DNA of 64,000 bases from Alentia gelatinosa. Taxonomy: Eukaryota; Annelida; Polychaeta; Phyllodocida; Polynoidae. The position numbers and the translations under genes were made by a program. The DNA lies in assembly GCA_950022655.1 (NCBI GenBank), contig OX465589.1:28621970-28685969 (forward strand), written 5' to 3'. Shown in pieces: positions 12,640 to 26,800 of this stretch (positions are counted from its first letter, which is position 1; the number at the start of each line of letters is the position of its first letter). The notes under the pieces are model-generated. The model was not told the origin of the DNA. It worked only from the letters and a program-made list of their open reading frames with translations, and ran no database searches.

Positions 12640-13086
12640 TATACCGTACCGGGGGTGGGGTGGTGGGTATTTGGGGGGGTGTCAATGTATACGTGTTGGG
12701 GTGGGATAGGGGTGAGAGTTTTTTAGGGGCAGGGTACAGGAGCTTCTTGCCGTGTGAGTGTTTTGGGGTGTATGTAAGAGTGTATGTGTAGGTATGGGAG
12801 TTTTTGGGTGTGTGAGAGTGTGTATGTGTAGGGTTAGACATTTTTAGGGTATGAGAGTGCATATGTGTAGGGGTGGAAGTTTGTGTGTGTGTGTGGGGGG
12901 GGGGGGGGGGTGAGGGTGTGTGTGTGTGTGAGAGTGTGTATGTGCAAGGGTGGGTGTTTTGGGGGACTGGACATGGGAGCCTTTCGCTGTGAAGCGTGTG
13001 AAAGTGTCTATATGTGCAGGTACGTGAGTTTTCAGGACTGGGTATGGGAAGTTTTGGAGATGTGTGGGAGTGTTATGTATGTGTAG
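12640..13086 (+). repeat. GT/GGT-rich degenerate minisatellite with G-strand bias
   Basis: Loose ~43-base units built on GTGTGAGAGTGTGTATGTGTAGG, with a 16-base G run at 12895-12910. The low-complexity ORFs here are by-products. Confidence 0.6.
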
Positions 13087-16000
13087 TTAACTAAACATCC
13101 CCACGCAACGCGCTGCACACTCGACCGTTCACAGACTGCAAACAGCGGCCAATCAGCTCCCGCCTCCCACCCTACGTCCTCCTCACCACCCGCAGATAAG
13201 CGTTTCGTGACTTGTCTGACAAGATCAAACACTTTCTGTTGGAGTTGGAGAAACACCCCCACCCCCAACCAACCCACCATATCTATCCTTCAGGCTTGCT
13301 ATATAGTCTGAGGTAGGAATGTGTTGTTCGCATGCCGTTTACATTAAGATTTCGCACTTCGCGGTTCAACTTGATATTTGAATTACAAGTTCTCACCACA
13401 AAACTACTTTATACTATGTGCAGTATTTGACCGAGAATATGGGATGTTTACAAAGCAGAACTCATTTCTTTTCGACAACATCAAGTCTTTACTGGATCTG
13501 TTACATAACATGAGACATGCAGAAGGTTTAATTCCCACGGAGACGTATTTAACGCTTGGTAAAAACAACATTACCGACTGGAATTTTCACCTTTCTATTG
13601 TCCTCCACTTGAAAGTTGAAAAATTCTGAGATCGCTGTTTTTTTTGGTCAATTTCTTAGAACTGATCCATAAATTTTTTCGCCTTTTCTTGTCGTTCTGT
13701 CAAGATAGTTTTGTCTTCTCTTTGTTATGAGAACAATAATTCTCAACGGTTCTGCAGCAATCTATCTTTTTTTCATTCTATCTATTCTACAAAGTCGTTA
13801 GGGGTCCCAACTTTGTGGTAGGAAGATAATAAGCCTTTAAAAGCCACCCTGATAACCTCATTATCAGTTACAGCATTTTCCATTTTAAAAAAACATACAT
13901 ACTTTGGTGAATAGGACGAGTGTCGTCTGTGAAATACTTGTCTGACTCGCTTTATGTCTCAACCACAATATGACAGATGAAAGACGCAATTGTGATCTGG
14001 CAATAAACAAAAAAAAACACAAGAGCTGAACGGGGCCTTCCGTCGAAGTTATTTTTGTTATTTTGGACTCGGTACAGTTCAACAAAAAGGCTGTTAAGCC
14101 ACCTTTATGGCCTCGTTGTGGTACACGGGTGAAAGCACACGACAATTCTCTACTGAATCCTGTGGCACACCCAGCTTACTTTACTGACATCACTGCGTCT
14201 GTTATCAACGTTAAGACCAGTTCAGAATATCTAGTAGATAATAAAGGGATTCTCAAAGTCCTCTTTAAGGTCCACTCCAAAAAACACAATGAAACATCAA
14301 CAATATCATAGCTGGATGTAAATATGGAAGGGTGGTTAGTCCCAGATATTTTAGGGTGTGATTTCCTTCCTATTTAGTGATATGTACATGTATGTGCAGT
14401 TAAGCTAATCTATACATAAGGTGTGCTGTATGAAACGAACGCAACCGACAGAGAAAAAATGGATAGATGGTAGGATGAAGAACACAAGGTGATGTGGGAA
14501 AGGGTTACTATCTCAGAGGTGGGTGGTCAAATCTAGGAATCTACATTACAACCTACGACTACGAGGTACCTCCTACAGGACTACAGACATAGGGACGTTT
14601 TTTCTCGACTCCTACTATTCAGGTAATCTTAACAACCTGACGACCCCCCTTGTCCAGCAGCCCGGCTGTCAAGTGTAAAAGGAGGATAAACTTGGCTACA
14701 ATCAGTCTAGCGTGTCCAGCGACGACAGTTTAGTCGGACAAACTTGGTTATTTCCGACGGGCCAGTCGTGACTAATCGCTGTTGGCAATCGACACGATCG
14801 GATATATAGATTGTGCTAGCGACCAGATTGAAGCAGCTCTGACAAAATGGTCGGCTACAATATTATCTGTGTTGATCGGCGATGTCGATGTGTTCCAGCT
14901 TTAACAGGTACCTCCTGAAAGCACCAACCCATCTTTTTCCCGGTGACTGGCCCTGTTGCTCATACTTTCAGGGATCTTTCTCCCTCTTTCAGCACACATA
15001 CATCACCTTCAGACGGCCGACTTCACTCCGTGTTGTCTTTGGGGATCATCATGTTCGGGTCATATCTCAGGGATTTGCGTCAAGACCCCCCCCCCCCCCC
15101 CCTCCCCGGGAATTCCAATGGCGTTTTTTGAATGCCAATTCTGGGGTTTTATCTAGGTTGTGCTGATTCCACCAGACTAAAAGTATGAGCCTGGGAAATG
15201 CCAAGGAATTCTGATTTCTTGCCAACTGTGCAGTGTTTGTTTGAAAATAGATATAATTGATTCTAGATTGACATAAACACTATAACAACGATGTCTATGT
15301 GCTCTGTACAGTAATTACGTAAATTGACAAGCTCGGCCATGCGTTTATCTCATATTACAATGTATCGCAGGTACACACATAACAGGGCCATTAATCAGCA
15401 ACAATGACATGGTCGCCATGTTCGGAATGGATATATATATGACCAGCCAAGCACAGTGTGTGGGATTCCTTCCGATATATATCATTATACATGTATGTAT
15501 GTTCATGTTGAAGTCCTGGGACTCGTTTCAATGGCTGATAAGCCATTCGTTGTTGGTCTCAGCGGCACCACGCCTTTTGAGTAAAATATCGGTCCTGACC
15601 TAGATAGAGAAAGAGGCCAGACAGGTTGACTGATGAAGGCATAGAAATCGATACTGGTGTCGAAAAACATTTTTGTACAAGATATGTGTGAAATACGCGA
15701 CCAGTTTTCATGTACATACATGTAGAAAGACTGGTTCCCACCTCTCACAAAAAGGTAATTCATACTTCCAGAAGTAGCGTGCCTAATCGGCAGATCACTA
15801 AACTGTCTAAGCGTTCTATCCATTTACTTTTTACCACACATGAAATACAGCAAACTGGTATCAATGCTAAAGAATAGTTTGTTTAGGTAGTTTAACGTCC
15901 AATTTAATAAATTAGTCATAGTTTGGTTTTCTTAACTAACAGTTGCATGTCCTGTTAGAATAACAGGATAAGCTGTCTCGTTGATCCAGGCATCTTACTC

Positions 16001-18591
16001 TTCTCGATTACATCTTAACGAAAATCTGATATTCTCTAAGGAAGTCAAGAATTTCTCTCTAACAAGTGTTATAGAAAACACTTCGCACTGCCGTTGCCTT
16101 CTTAAATAATGTATCCCTGTTCTTTTTGGATGCCTGGATACAACAAGAACACACATTCTCCTTGGGATTCGCTCAAGTCATTGACTATGGACATCTATCA
16201 AATAAGACTACCACGCCCTACGCAGACTTTCTCTATCGCCTGACAGACCCAGGAATCCCAAATCTCGGTGAGGAGTGTAACTAGAGTTATTTTAGCATAT
16301 ATTCCTCCATGTACACATGGCTAAGTGATGTCCTTGTCAAGTAAAAACTAACTACAAGCATCCCTCATGTGGTTTCAATCATAATTGATTTATAGCCATT
16401 GTTTAACTATCCTGGATCGTCAAGTTACACTTTGCGATAAGGGTGAGGACTTGGAAACGCAATGAACTGTTCCACTCTTCAGACTACAATTGCTGCTTCA
16501 ACTCTCACTATTTGCCCTTCCACCCTGGACGACCTCGAAGAAATTTAACTCTTAAACTGTTATGTAGACACGTCTAAAAAGGTTGGTCAGATGAAGTTCA
16601 TAAATGGAGCAACTACTCAAGGAATCTGCTACTGTTGGAAGCGGAGATCTGCATTGATAAACCTTTAGGGGGAAATGATAAAGCAGTATTTCCTCTTGAG
16701 TTTGGATTGAGGTGACCTTCAGGTGGGTGACCTTGGAGGGTGGTGTCCTTGGAGGGAAGTTAGTAGTCCTAAGTGGAAGCTTTTTCTGAGGTCGCCAGGT
16801 CTGTGTACAAAGGAGGATCACATCAAAAGGGGTACAGAGGGCACCCCTCCCTGCCTTAAGATACTCACACACCACCGACCAGCATGTTGGTGTGAGGGCC
16901 GGCTTAAACCTGCCGGTTGACCCCACATATCTCACCGCTACCCGTTTACCTATCTACACTCAACCACCCCTATACTGGCCTCAGTCATCTACCTTCCCCT
17001 TTACAACTCCTCCTCGCTGGGACACAGGCCCTGTCAGGCATGAGAGGAAGTCTACACACAGCAAAGTGGTCTTATTTTGTTACATCAGTACTATAGTATG
17101 AGTAAGATAAAGGTTAACGGCTAGCTTAAAACGCTGGGTTCTTTTGCTTTTTCAGCGCTAGACCCTAGAGGTGCAGGAACCCAGTGTCTGAGTTTTGGAG
17201 CTTTTGTAGTTGATGCACTCTTTTAACAGAAATCCTAAGGCTAAACGTATAAAGCTGCATGCCATGAAGAATCTCGTAGGAGACGAATCGACCATTTGAT
17301 TTTGCTGTCCTAAGAATTGAACTTCCCTCTCTTCCCTTCTGATGTGATTGCTAAGTAGAGCTAAATGAGAGTGTGCAATACTTGAACAGTACTGAAAATG
17401 ACATTAGCGCTCAGTTTATTGATTCCTACTCATAATCTAAGACTTGAGCAAGTCTAAACCACCCCGTGAATGTGTAGCCTGGCCAGTCTCGGACATACAC
17501 AGAGACAGACACAGGTTGGCGCTAGAGGCGCCCGTGTGGACCGCTTTACATGTCTGTATCCTATGTGCTGTTTAGGAGGGGGGGGGGGGGGGGGGGGGGC
17601 TGGATGCCCGTATAGCACGGAGGGGTTGTACTAGATAGGGCCAGTCAGATTTATACACCACCACGCACTTGTTGCCAACGTGAAAAGGATTGGACATGGT
17701 TGAATTGACTGGGGGTGTTTTCCATGGTATGAGCTTTCCTCAATTTTTCAACACACTGCACTCCTCAATGCTTCTCTACCTTCTATATAGTCCACCTCAT
17801 CTTCATCATCTCATAAAATTGTATTATCTTATAGATAGATTTTCCTCCACCTCATTATATCTTCGATAAAGACCAACTGAATCTGTTGATATACATGTAC
17901 TAGACCTTGGACTGAGTACTCGCCAGATTTAAACAAAGTTTTTACAAAATCATAATATTTGGTTTAAACTGAATAGAACTTTCAATCCTTTTCAAGTTGG
18001 TTGGTTGGTTTGATTTTACCACTGCTGGGGGTTTAGGAGAAGAGTGGCATGTCTAAGATGTGAGACGTCATTTAGCTGACGTGGGAAGAGACACATGCCT
18101 CAAGCGTCCCTCGACTTGAACTGACAGAAATAACCACCAATTTTAAAACTCCATTGCGCCACCTTTCAATAAAGATTCCTAAGGGCAACTGGAGCTGGTT
18201 CAGCATGAAGGTAAATGTCGTCTGCATTTTGTATGGCATGGATGTGGCCCGCTTCTTTATAGAAAGATGGAATCTGAACTTAAAGATTATCGCCATTGAG
18301 CAGAGTGTAGCTGACTGGTACGTCCTCAAATATATTACCTCCAATCAGAGTGAACGTGCCTGATCTGACAACATCAACACCCACAGCAGAGAACCCGCCT
18401 TTAATGATGAGGAGTCTTTCAGAGAAGCAGAAAGAGAAGGAGTGAATACAGAGCATGGTGAAGGGTGGTTGGGTGTAAATAGAGAGTGTCCTGTGAGAGT
18501 CTACGTTATGAAGGCTTGGCCTTTGAGGTATCGTATATGTACTGAGCATGGTTACATCTCTCTATTCTGAAGCGTCAATGGCTCATAGTCT

Positions 18592-18687
18592 GAAGTATCA
18601 CTCGTGTGAAGTGTCGTTAGTCTGAAGTGTAGTTCGTCTGGAGTATAGCTAGTCTGAAGATTCAATAATATGAAGTGCTGTTAGTCT
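18592..18687 (+). repeat. 16-bp degenerate tandem repeat, 6 copies
   Basis: Consensus GAAGTGTMNTTAGTCT; copies start every 16 bases from 18592. Confidence 0.65.
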
Positions 18688-20557
18688 GATTAAACACTAA
18701 ATCTGCCATTGTAACTGGGTGGTCAGGCAAATATTTGACCTTTTATTGGACCTTTGGGACTAATAAATGTTCAAACCCACGAACCTTTGGAACTAATGAA
18801 TATTCGAACCATTAACCCTTAAGACTTTAGCCTAACTAACGCAGTAAGCAGCTGATACTTAGTTGTTGTTTTTTTTAACTTATTGGCAACAACAACAACA
18901 AAAAGTTTCAGAAACACTGAGATTGATATTAGAATCGATATTATGAAGACCATGCTAGGACCAGTTCAAAAACATCTGCTTACACTTTCATCTACCACAG
19001 TGTTCTTGCCAGTTCTCTTCATGTCACTTCCCTCTAAACGTTGAGTCTGGGATCTGTTTAACTGAGTCTCTAAAGCTGTACAAACTACCAAATTCATATT
19101 GTTGATTGGCAAACTATAAATATAACAATATCACGTGAAAATGGAACCTCTGGGAGAGGAAGCAGAGCATGCGGGGAGTGAAGATATTCAGCCTTCACCC
19201 ACTATGCCAATCCTCCCACCCTAAGATTTTGAAATGAGAGCTGGACTACTTTTTGTGGCTGAACACACTCCACTATAAACAATCACGATATCACTTCTTC
19301 ATCATACAAACACATGTATATAGATAGGAATACCTCCTGCCTAAGTAAACTATGGTTAAATATTGCTGGGAGACATTTATCTAGTATTTATTGGGGGAGG
19401 AGCCCAGACATACAGGTTCGACTTGTGCCCTTACTTCCTAGATCAACTTTCACTCTTACGATAGGGAGAACTGACCTACGTCAGATATTGACAATAAATT
19501 TTAAAAAAAAGACAAAACAACTCTGCTTCTTACTTGTACTATGTTAAGAAGTGTTTTTGTCGCATCTGATAAATCTACTTATTACTAGTAGCAAACAAAT
19601 CTGAGACTATTTTGTCGCATCTTAATACAATTACATGATCCACGACCTTTCCTTTTCTTTTTTCTGCCGCTTGAATTCGCTAATAGATAAATATGAAATA
19701 AATTTTAGTGCGCACACACATACCGAGGATGTTCGTGTTTAAATACGGTGAGAAAGCATGTCACAGAATATCGTTTCACGATTCACACGGCAGTGGGAGT
19801 CACACTCGGCGGTGATTTTTTTTACTTAATGAATCCTTGTTTGGAACAGTAATTAGAGACAGTATTTACTGAGGGATTTCCCACACGGGAACCCCTGTGT
19901 GAAGGGCTCCTGCTAGAGTAACCGACACACTTGACCGTCTTGTCTAATGGCATCATTAAACTACAAGCCACAGTCTACTTAATTTCCTGGCAAGGCCTGC
20001 GCAATGTCGGAATTATACAGGACAGAACTGCATATCTAGAAATATCATTATAAGGCAGCATAAACAGGATACTTAAAAGTACCTCTTTGTGATTCCTGTA
20101 AATAACCACTACGGTCACAAGATATTGCTATCTGTTTGTCTGTATAATTATTTACGAGGCCAATCACCTGGAAGAACGCATGCTTAGCAGATAATGTGAA
20201 TACATCTATAATCGTTCTGGTGAATAAACAACAAGGAACTTTTAGGCAGGGATATCAGTAGATATCTACACCAGAATACAGCCAAGAATAGCTACGCTAA
20301 ATGAACACCTATCACATCTTTATTATAGCTAAGGTGAGTAAAGCTCAGGGTTTATGTTCATCTTAATCTGCCACCTTAAGTAGCTCAGCGAACACCTTCT
20401 TTATGGGGGCCAAACAAATTAAAAAGGGGTCTAGGCTAAAATATAGACAGGTGTGGCCTTAGTAATACCTGCGTTGTCTGGGGGGGGGGGGGGGGGGGGG
20501 GGAATTCTACCCAAAAGGTGTCCGAACGCTGTTAATTTGGACTATTTATCCCTAATA

Positions 20558-20840
20558 CAGGGATGTCAATTGGGGTCAGGAAAAAAAGTGGAAATATTTT
20601 CCATGTGGGATTTGCTGTCCGAGAGGGACCGTGAAAACATGAACAACCTGTCGAACACAGAATGGGCCTGTGGGTCTAGGGGAGAGGGTCAAACCACTGT
20701 TTTATTGGTGTGAATGAGGCTCAGTCAATATTTTCTTAAACAAATTTTAAACTAGTAACAATATTTTCATGGATTTTCATGGACATGGATTTAAATGGAC
20801 ATGGATTTCCATCTAAAAAAGTGAAAAACTGCCATCTCTG
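20558..20840 (+). mobile_element. hAT-like MITE, copy 1 (most complete)
   Basis: It starts CAGGGATGTCAATTGGGGTC and ends AAAACTGCCATCTCTG; the ends are imperfect inverted repeats of the CAGRGATG type seen in hAT transposons. Flanking 8-mers CCCTAATA and CTAAAATG are only loosely alike. No ORF. Related copies lie at 7932, 61738 and 47230. Confidence 0.6.
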
Positions 20841-21015
20841 CTAAAATGATGATAATATGGTACACCCGATAATCTGAAATCACTACTATCTCTGGGTAGT
20901 GTATATTTTGTTGCTATTTTATTTTTGTTGTTGTTATCATTTCTGTTATTATGATTAATGTTTGATTATTTCTCGGCGTCGCTGTCTGATTAACAATGCT
21001 CTGAGTGCTACTCAC

Positions 21016-21599
21016 GTCCTGGGTCTGCGGCGCGGGTGTTTCAGTCTGGGCGGCTCGTCGTAGCGCAGGCCCCGCCAGTGGCCGGACGTGCTCATCGCCT
21101 GCACGGCGAACACCTTGGCCTGCACCGAGCCGAAGCTGCCCGGACCCTGTGCCGCCTTCTTCCGCCCCGAATAGAGCACAGGCTGCGAGGAGAAGTTCAC
21201 CTGCTGCTGTCTCCTGCCTCCCCATGCGGTCACCACAGAATCCAGGCTGCCCGTGGAGCTCGGCCGCTGTCCCTTCCGCAGCCGGTGTCGCTCCACGGTG
21301 CCATTGACCACTCTCCCCGGGGCTCCGGGCACCGGGACGTACGCGCCAAGTGCTCCACTGGGGCTGGAAGACGTCCTGGAGGCAGTCGCCGATCCCCCAT
21401 TGCTGCCCTTGGAGTTCCTGGTTGGGGCAGTGCTGTTGTTCTGACTAGAGTTGTTGTTGGGAACCCGTAGTAGTTTAAATAAGGGGCCGCTCCGTTCACT
21501 CTCCTCTGATGAATGGACCGATCTGGCTGGGGATCCACTTCTGCGGATGTAGGGCTTCGGCATACCCTGTGGGTTCCGGTCTAACACTCGACCCAACAT
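21016..21599 (-). CDS. Alternative first coding exon B (194 codons), basic Ser/Arg-rich protein
   Basis: On the minus strand an open frame runs to donor AC|GTGAGT (phase 2), the same exit phase as exons A and C, so it joins the exon at 2393. The best start is the ATG at 21599 (MLGRVLDRNPQG); a second ATG at 21563 gives MPKPYIRRSGSP. The frame remains open above 21599 to 21713, so an internal acceptor cannot be excluded: TTTCAG upstream and CCACAG just before the second ATG enter in phase 1 and phase 0, neither matching the phase-2 exit of exon A. The protein is basic, Ser/Gly/Arg-rich and disordered. It ends with a proline-arginine stretch (PPRLKHPRRRPRT). The exon is GC-rich compared with flanking DNA, as expected of real coding sequence. 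Family not recognised. Confidence 0.7.
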
Positions 21600-23443
21600 T
21601 ATTCGATCGTATCCAAAAAAATTGACCGAAATCTTTATGAACAAGGAAAAAGTTGATCTAAGCCAAAATATTGCTGAAATCACATGGCAACAAGTCCATA
21701 ATGTCTTAGTCAATCCTGAGTCAATAATATCATCCTACTATCTTTTCTCTGACTGAGTCCGTTTTGAGAAGTAACAGGCTGCAGGTTAATGGCTGTAATA
21801 TCATCTGGTCTCAGGGTGTTCACGGCAGTGTCTGGGGTATTATAAGTGCTGGTGTACAGCAGACACGTAGGGCTCGGGCGACCGTGAAACAGTGTGATTT
21901 GGAGCAGAAACAGATTAACGTCTCACTTGGTGGAGAACGCGAACACAAACTGTTGGGGTTGGGAAGAACACGTTACACCACACTCTGTGAGTCCTCTTTC
22001 ACCACTCTGTCCACGTTTCTCTCTTCCAGCCACCAGCAAGATATAGGCTCATTAGATTAAAAAAATTCACATTCACAAGCTTGCCTCAAAGCAGTGATAT
22101 GTCCAAAATCAAGCAATTTTATGTTCTACCTGAGGCGCAAATTTTCTTAGATAAATTATGTTTAATTTCGATAATACCTAGATTAAATTTAACATTCAAT
22201 TTAGTTTTCGAAGAAAAATCTGGAATTTCTTTGGGTTTCATCAAACAAGATATGTAACATTTCTGAAAGATTCGAGGATCGACACGGCAATGGTGTCACT
22301 AAAGAGCTAAAGATTGGCTACAAAGCCAAGGGATCTGCTTAAATCCAATTGTAGCCATCCGCTATTGATTCACCCGCCAATTACTCCACAACTGACCAGC
22401 CTCACACGCCTGGAGATACCTGCTCGCCACATCAACCCATCGGCGTAGGTCAGAGGTAGGTGTGGGCTGAGTATGTTGCCATCAGTGCCTAACGTATTCC
22501 AACTAAATACCGCACACCATACTACTACGTACACAGCTAGATATTCATATTCGGCTTGTATAATCCTATCCGTAGGGACGACTAATTCCCCTGTAAGCGA
22601 CGTTAATTGTTTGCCACAATAATTCAATAAGCTCAGCAGTCACTTATGGCAGATATCACAATGCTGACATCTGTATTTGGCACATTACGGTTTTATACAA
22701 CAATAAGTGAGGTCATGGAGAAGATTCACATAAATCAATGGCGTCATCCATACATTTTATATTTCCAAGTGACGTCACGCGTACATCGCATACCACTGGC
22801 TGACGCCACAAAACACATCAAGTAGAGACATACTGCCGTTGGGTTAATCTGTTGTGTAAGCCCTGCCGCTCCAGCCATTCTACAAACAATTACAAACTCA
22901 TCAGCAGACAAGCAGATTGCATGTGATGCCACACGAGTGGTGTCCACACAGACGTAGGCACACACGGCAAGCTGAGAGGTTAAGGTAAGCCCGCACCCCT
23001 CCCCCTCCTCTACGTCGGTTCACAACACGCTCCAGGTGGCACGGGCGGCCACCACCAGATCCATCCGCAGATCCACCGAGCACATCGGCCACGTAACGTT
23101 CACCGGCGTGTATCATAGACCTGTATATGTGTATCTCATCGGTGTATCTTTGTGTGTGTATCTCAGTGTGTGCAACACTCCAGGCTGGTAGGAATGTCCT
23201 GATACCTCCATACAGGTATATCTATGTGTGTTTATCAACAGATATATCCTTTTATGTGAAACTCCTAGGTGGTGGTAGTCTCTGAGTGTGTCGCCTTCAC
23301 CGTAACTCCATACAGCTAGAACATCTGTATGTGTAACACTGTGTAACGGTGTTACCTTCACACTAAATCCACACGCAGGTGACAGTAGCAGCACGCCGGT
23401 TTAGATAATCCTCAGTGCGAACTCGTCGTCCTGATTTCCTTAC

Positions 23444-23830
23444 CGACGACCCACACAGGTGAGTTCTCCTCCAGGTGATGATCCCACAGGTAGTGTAGGG
23501 ATGTGTACACGCAGTGAGTCGTCAGGTGAGGACACAAAAAAAGGGTGTATGGGGTGAGTATGAGGGCGGGGTTTTCCTGCACCTGGTCAGCTTCACGGGG
23601 CGGGGCGGGGCGGGGCGGGGCGGCTGGCCGTCAGTGTAGGGGTGGAGAAGGCGGCGGTGGTGGTGCTGGGGGCTACAGACCTGCTGCACACAGACACACA
23701 CTGAGCGCCCTCTTCCTGCCCGCCTCCCTCTCCTCTCGCCGGGCGCCGCCTGGCGGGCACTAGGGACGGCCATCCGTTCCGCTCTGGTTGTCACCCCCCC
23801 CCCCCCCGCCGCCACAGCGCCCCCTGTCTG
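23444..23830 (-). promoter_or_regulatory. GC-rich island, candidate promoter and 5' UTR exon for exon B
   Basis: About 1.9 kb upstream of exon B on the minus strand the sequence becomes CpG- and GC-rich, with five GGGGC repeats at 23597-23622 (GC-box/Sp1-like and G-quadruplex-prone). At 23443 a minus-strand donor GTCGTCG|GTAAGG would end a noncoding first exon. This fits a separate promoter for exon B. The ORFs here are low-complexity and I do not call them coding. Confidence 0.33.
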
Positions 23831-26800
23831 TGTGTGCAGGTATTAACAGGGAGAGGAGCAACACGCAGGTTTCCCACACCCCACCGACACCGTCTAGAGT
23901 GACGAGATATGACACTTTAGGATCTTATTTGTTATTGGTTGACTGTGCCATATCAACACCCTTATTATAAGAGTAATAAAGTGCTTTTTCCACTTGCAAG
24001 ATTCTTGTCAGCTGGGCAGGGCTGTGTCCGGAAGCAGCTGGCTGCATCTGGCTGCATCTGGCTGGATCGTACTAAATCTTGTAAGATCACAACATCTGTG
24101 AGTGGAACCCATATCATCTATCTAGTGGGTGGGTGGTTGGGGGGGGGGGGGGGAGGGACTCTTCCACCGTTGCGATCTAGCCAAACAGCCTCACACGATT
24201 CATCCCGACCTAGCGAGTCAAATGATCGGTGGACTCAGCATTTATGACACCGACATCACCTATCAACCATTGTGTCTGACAGGCATGCTTCGTTCTTCAC
24301 ACTAAACCGATCCGATTTGGTTGGTTTACAGCAGACACGTAGACCGGTCATTACTAGCCTAAATGAAAAGACCGATTCAATCCCGTTGTGGGACAGCATT
24401 TCACCGACTTTATTCGATCGTAGTCATGCTTGTTTACAAACTAACTTTAACATCAACAGCCAGTCCCTGAAAGCGGCGCTACCACAAATGCACAATAAAC
24501 CCGTGCAGATGATCGGAGTGGTGATCGAAGACAGTTTGAATCCATGAAATATAAGGTATATTTAACTATTTAAGTCCAGCTATTGATCTGGATGCTGTAT
24601 ATTTGTTATTAATCATGAACCCATAGAATAATTTTAGAGATGCTCCAAGGCCATGTATGTAGAATGATGCTACAGAGATTCCTGTATTCTTATTACCTTT
24701 AATAGAGAGGCACTGTCAGGGATTGTTGGGACAACAGTCACTAAACATACACATAACATGATGTATGCCTCTCCTGACAAGCACACCCCCAGTCCTACAC
24801 ACCCAATCCTTTCTTCGAGCTGGCTTAGTTTTTAACGGTTTCTCTTTCCCAAAACTTCAGTTTGTAGATATATTTATCATCCACCTCCTTCTACAAGTGC
24901 CTATCTTTTTTTGTCTTTTTGTGTATTCGTGTGTACTTTTATGTATTTTTGTCTCGGTTTAAAGTAAACTCTGCCTGCAGGGCGGGGTGGGTGAGTGGTA
25001 GTTGCAAACCCTTGGGACACGTATAATTGGAACACTTATTTTTTGTCTGGATGTTCATCCTGAAGCACTATGTAGATATATTCAAGTAACCGCCTCCTGT
25101 TCCTTCATCATCACCCTCGCCATATCTCTTGTCTCCCCGCCATAAAAACAAGCAACAATAGACGAACACCCCAATGTTAACAGCAGCACTGCAATGAAGT
25201 CCACTGGAACGGGGGGGGGGGGGGGGGTGTTGGGTGGGGTGAGATCCGCGCATTTGGGTCCCAAGTATAGGTATAGGCCATAACACACTGTGATGTCGAA
25301 GGATCTTTCCTTGTCCATTTTGTATTCCCTGGTGATAAGGAGGTCAACAAGAGATCTCCTTTAGATAAATACTGTTGAAATATTGATCAAATCTAACCAG
25401 AAATGTGGAAATAACGACATCGGCTGAAAGTCTTGTCTTATGTGAACTATTCGATCACCGTCCTAAAAAGGACAAATATATCTTCATAAATCAGTCTATA
25501 TATCAAATCTTATTCCGCAATTTCAAAGGAATGCAAGAAATCGAGCGATGCAGCACACTCTCCAGTGCAGTGTTTAACTACTGATTTTTTGCTTAAAAAG
25601 GAAAAGGATGTCGTTCAAATTTACAAACCAGGGGAAAATGACTTGTGAGAGGTTGTAAAAGTAAACTGTGTCGGCACAGGAAGGACAGGCTCGTTTCGCT
25701 GGACGACGTCCCAGTCAGTGTTCACGTTTTATTGTTATTTATAACAGGAGCGTGGCGTATAGTACATGTGCGGTAAATATCACTACGGGCCGCGATATGG
25801 TCCACGTTAGCGAGGACGACAAAAGCTTCATTTACCGTTAATGGTATTTAACAAACAAATGTTAAAAAAAGAGAGAAAAGGACAATAACAAACTAAGCGC
25901 CAGCTAATGGAGACTGAAACTTGGCTAATTCTTTCTACGAATAGTTCACTCATTGTGGTTGTTTTATCTGAGACGTTGATTTGACAAGGACAAAAACAAA
26001 TATAATGAAATATAAAAAGACACAAAAAAACAAAAATAATGTTCTATGTGATGGTAAAGAATAAACAATGGCTGCCGATCGACATCTGGTCATCCTCTGT
26101 ATCTATGACTTGCAAACATCTTGTATTTTTTTCATCAACTTTCTTGAACGTTGACCTCTGAGAGATGCTAGTGTGATATGAATATTGAGGCTAAGATCAT
26201 CGCATGTTTGGTCATTCGGAAGCTCTCCTCCAATTAGTCATCCATAAGGAATAAACTCTCTAGACCGAGGGAGAGCGCTGTAGAGTATGGGAGATAGCAT
26301 GAGACTTCTGATTTTGTTTAAATCCTCGTTAAAGTCACAGTTTTCTTTCTAGAAGTGTGACTTAGCCTTACTGTCAAACTACATGCATATGAATCTCGCA
26401 GTTGTTACGTTAGTAACTTAGGGAAAAACGTAAACAACACACCGCAGTATATAAAATATAATGTAACAATGGTAGATTAGAATGATAAATATCGTCGGAA
26501 TTGTTCAACAACTATGATAGATATAATATTATGTAATATAAAAAAAGAACTTTCCATTCCTAACCAAGCAATGTGATAGGTATGTGTTCCTTTAAGGCAG
26601 GATTTAATCTATAGTGGTGAGATGGCTGGAAAGTGATGAAAAATATTTATTTTTAAGCTTGGTCGAATAGTCGTTCAATGTTTGAAAGTCCGTAATTACA
26701 GGTTGTCATCTATATCATCTGCACCACTTCTTTACATCACAAATCACCAGAGCCCAACCACAGGAACCTAGAGCACGTTGACTGATTGCTTTTTTCTAAG

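Larger units (their letters stand above)
8190..20557. other. Long repeat-bearing intron, left part
   Basis: Besides the repeats listed separately I see poly(C) at 15086-15102, poly(G) at 17578-17599 and 20480-20502, and no convincing exon. A minus-strand coding-like stretch at 18420-18290 (LLIIKGGFSAVGVDVVRSGT) is interrupted by stops and remains unassigned. Confidence 0.45.

Noticed and set aside
12299..12862. 187-codon minus-strand ORF rich in Thr/His/Pro
   Set aside because: Comes from the GT-rich minisatellite; no splice sites and low complexity.
15503..15823. 106-codon minus-strand ORF
   Set aside because: No recognisable motif, no acceptor or donor in a useful phase.
16552..16935. 127-codon minus-strand ORF
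   Set aside because: Ordinary composition, no exon signals; probably chance.
24272..24547. 91-codon plus-strand ORF
   Set aside because: Shares only TACAGCAGACACGTAG with 21.85 kb; no other sign of coding.
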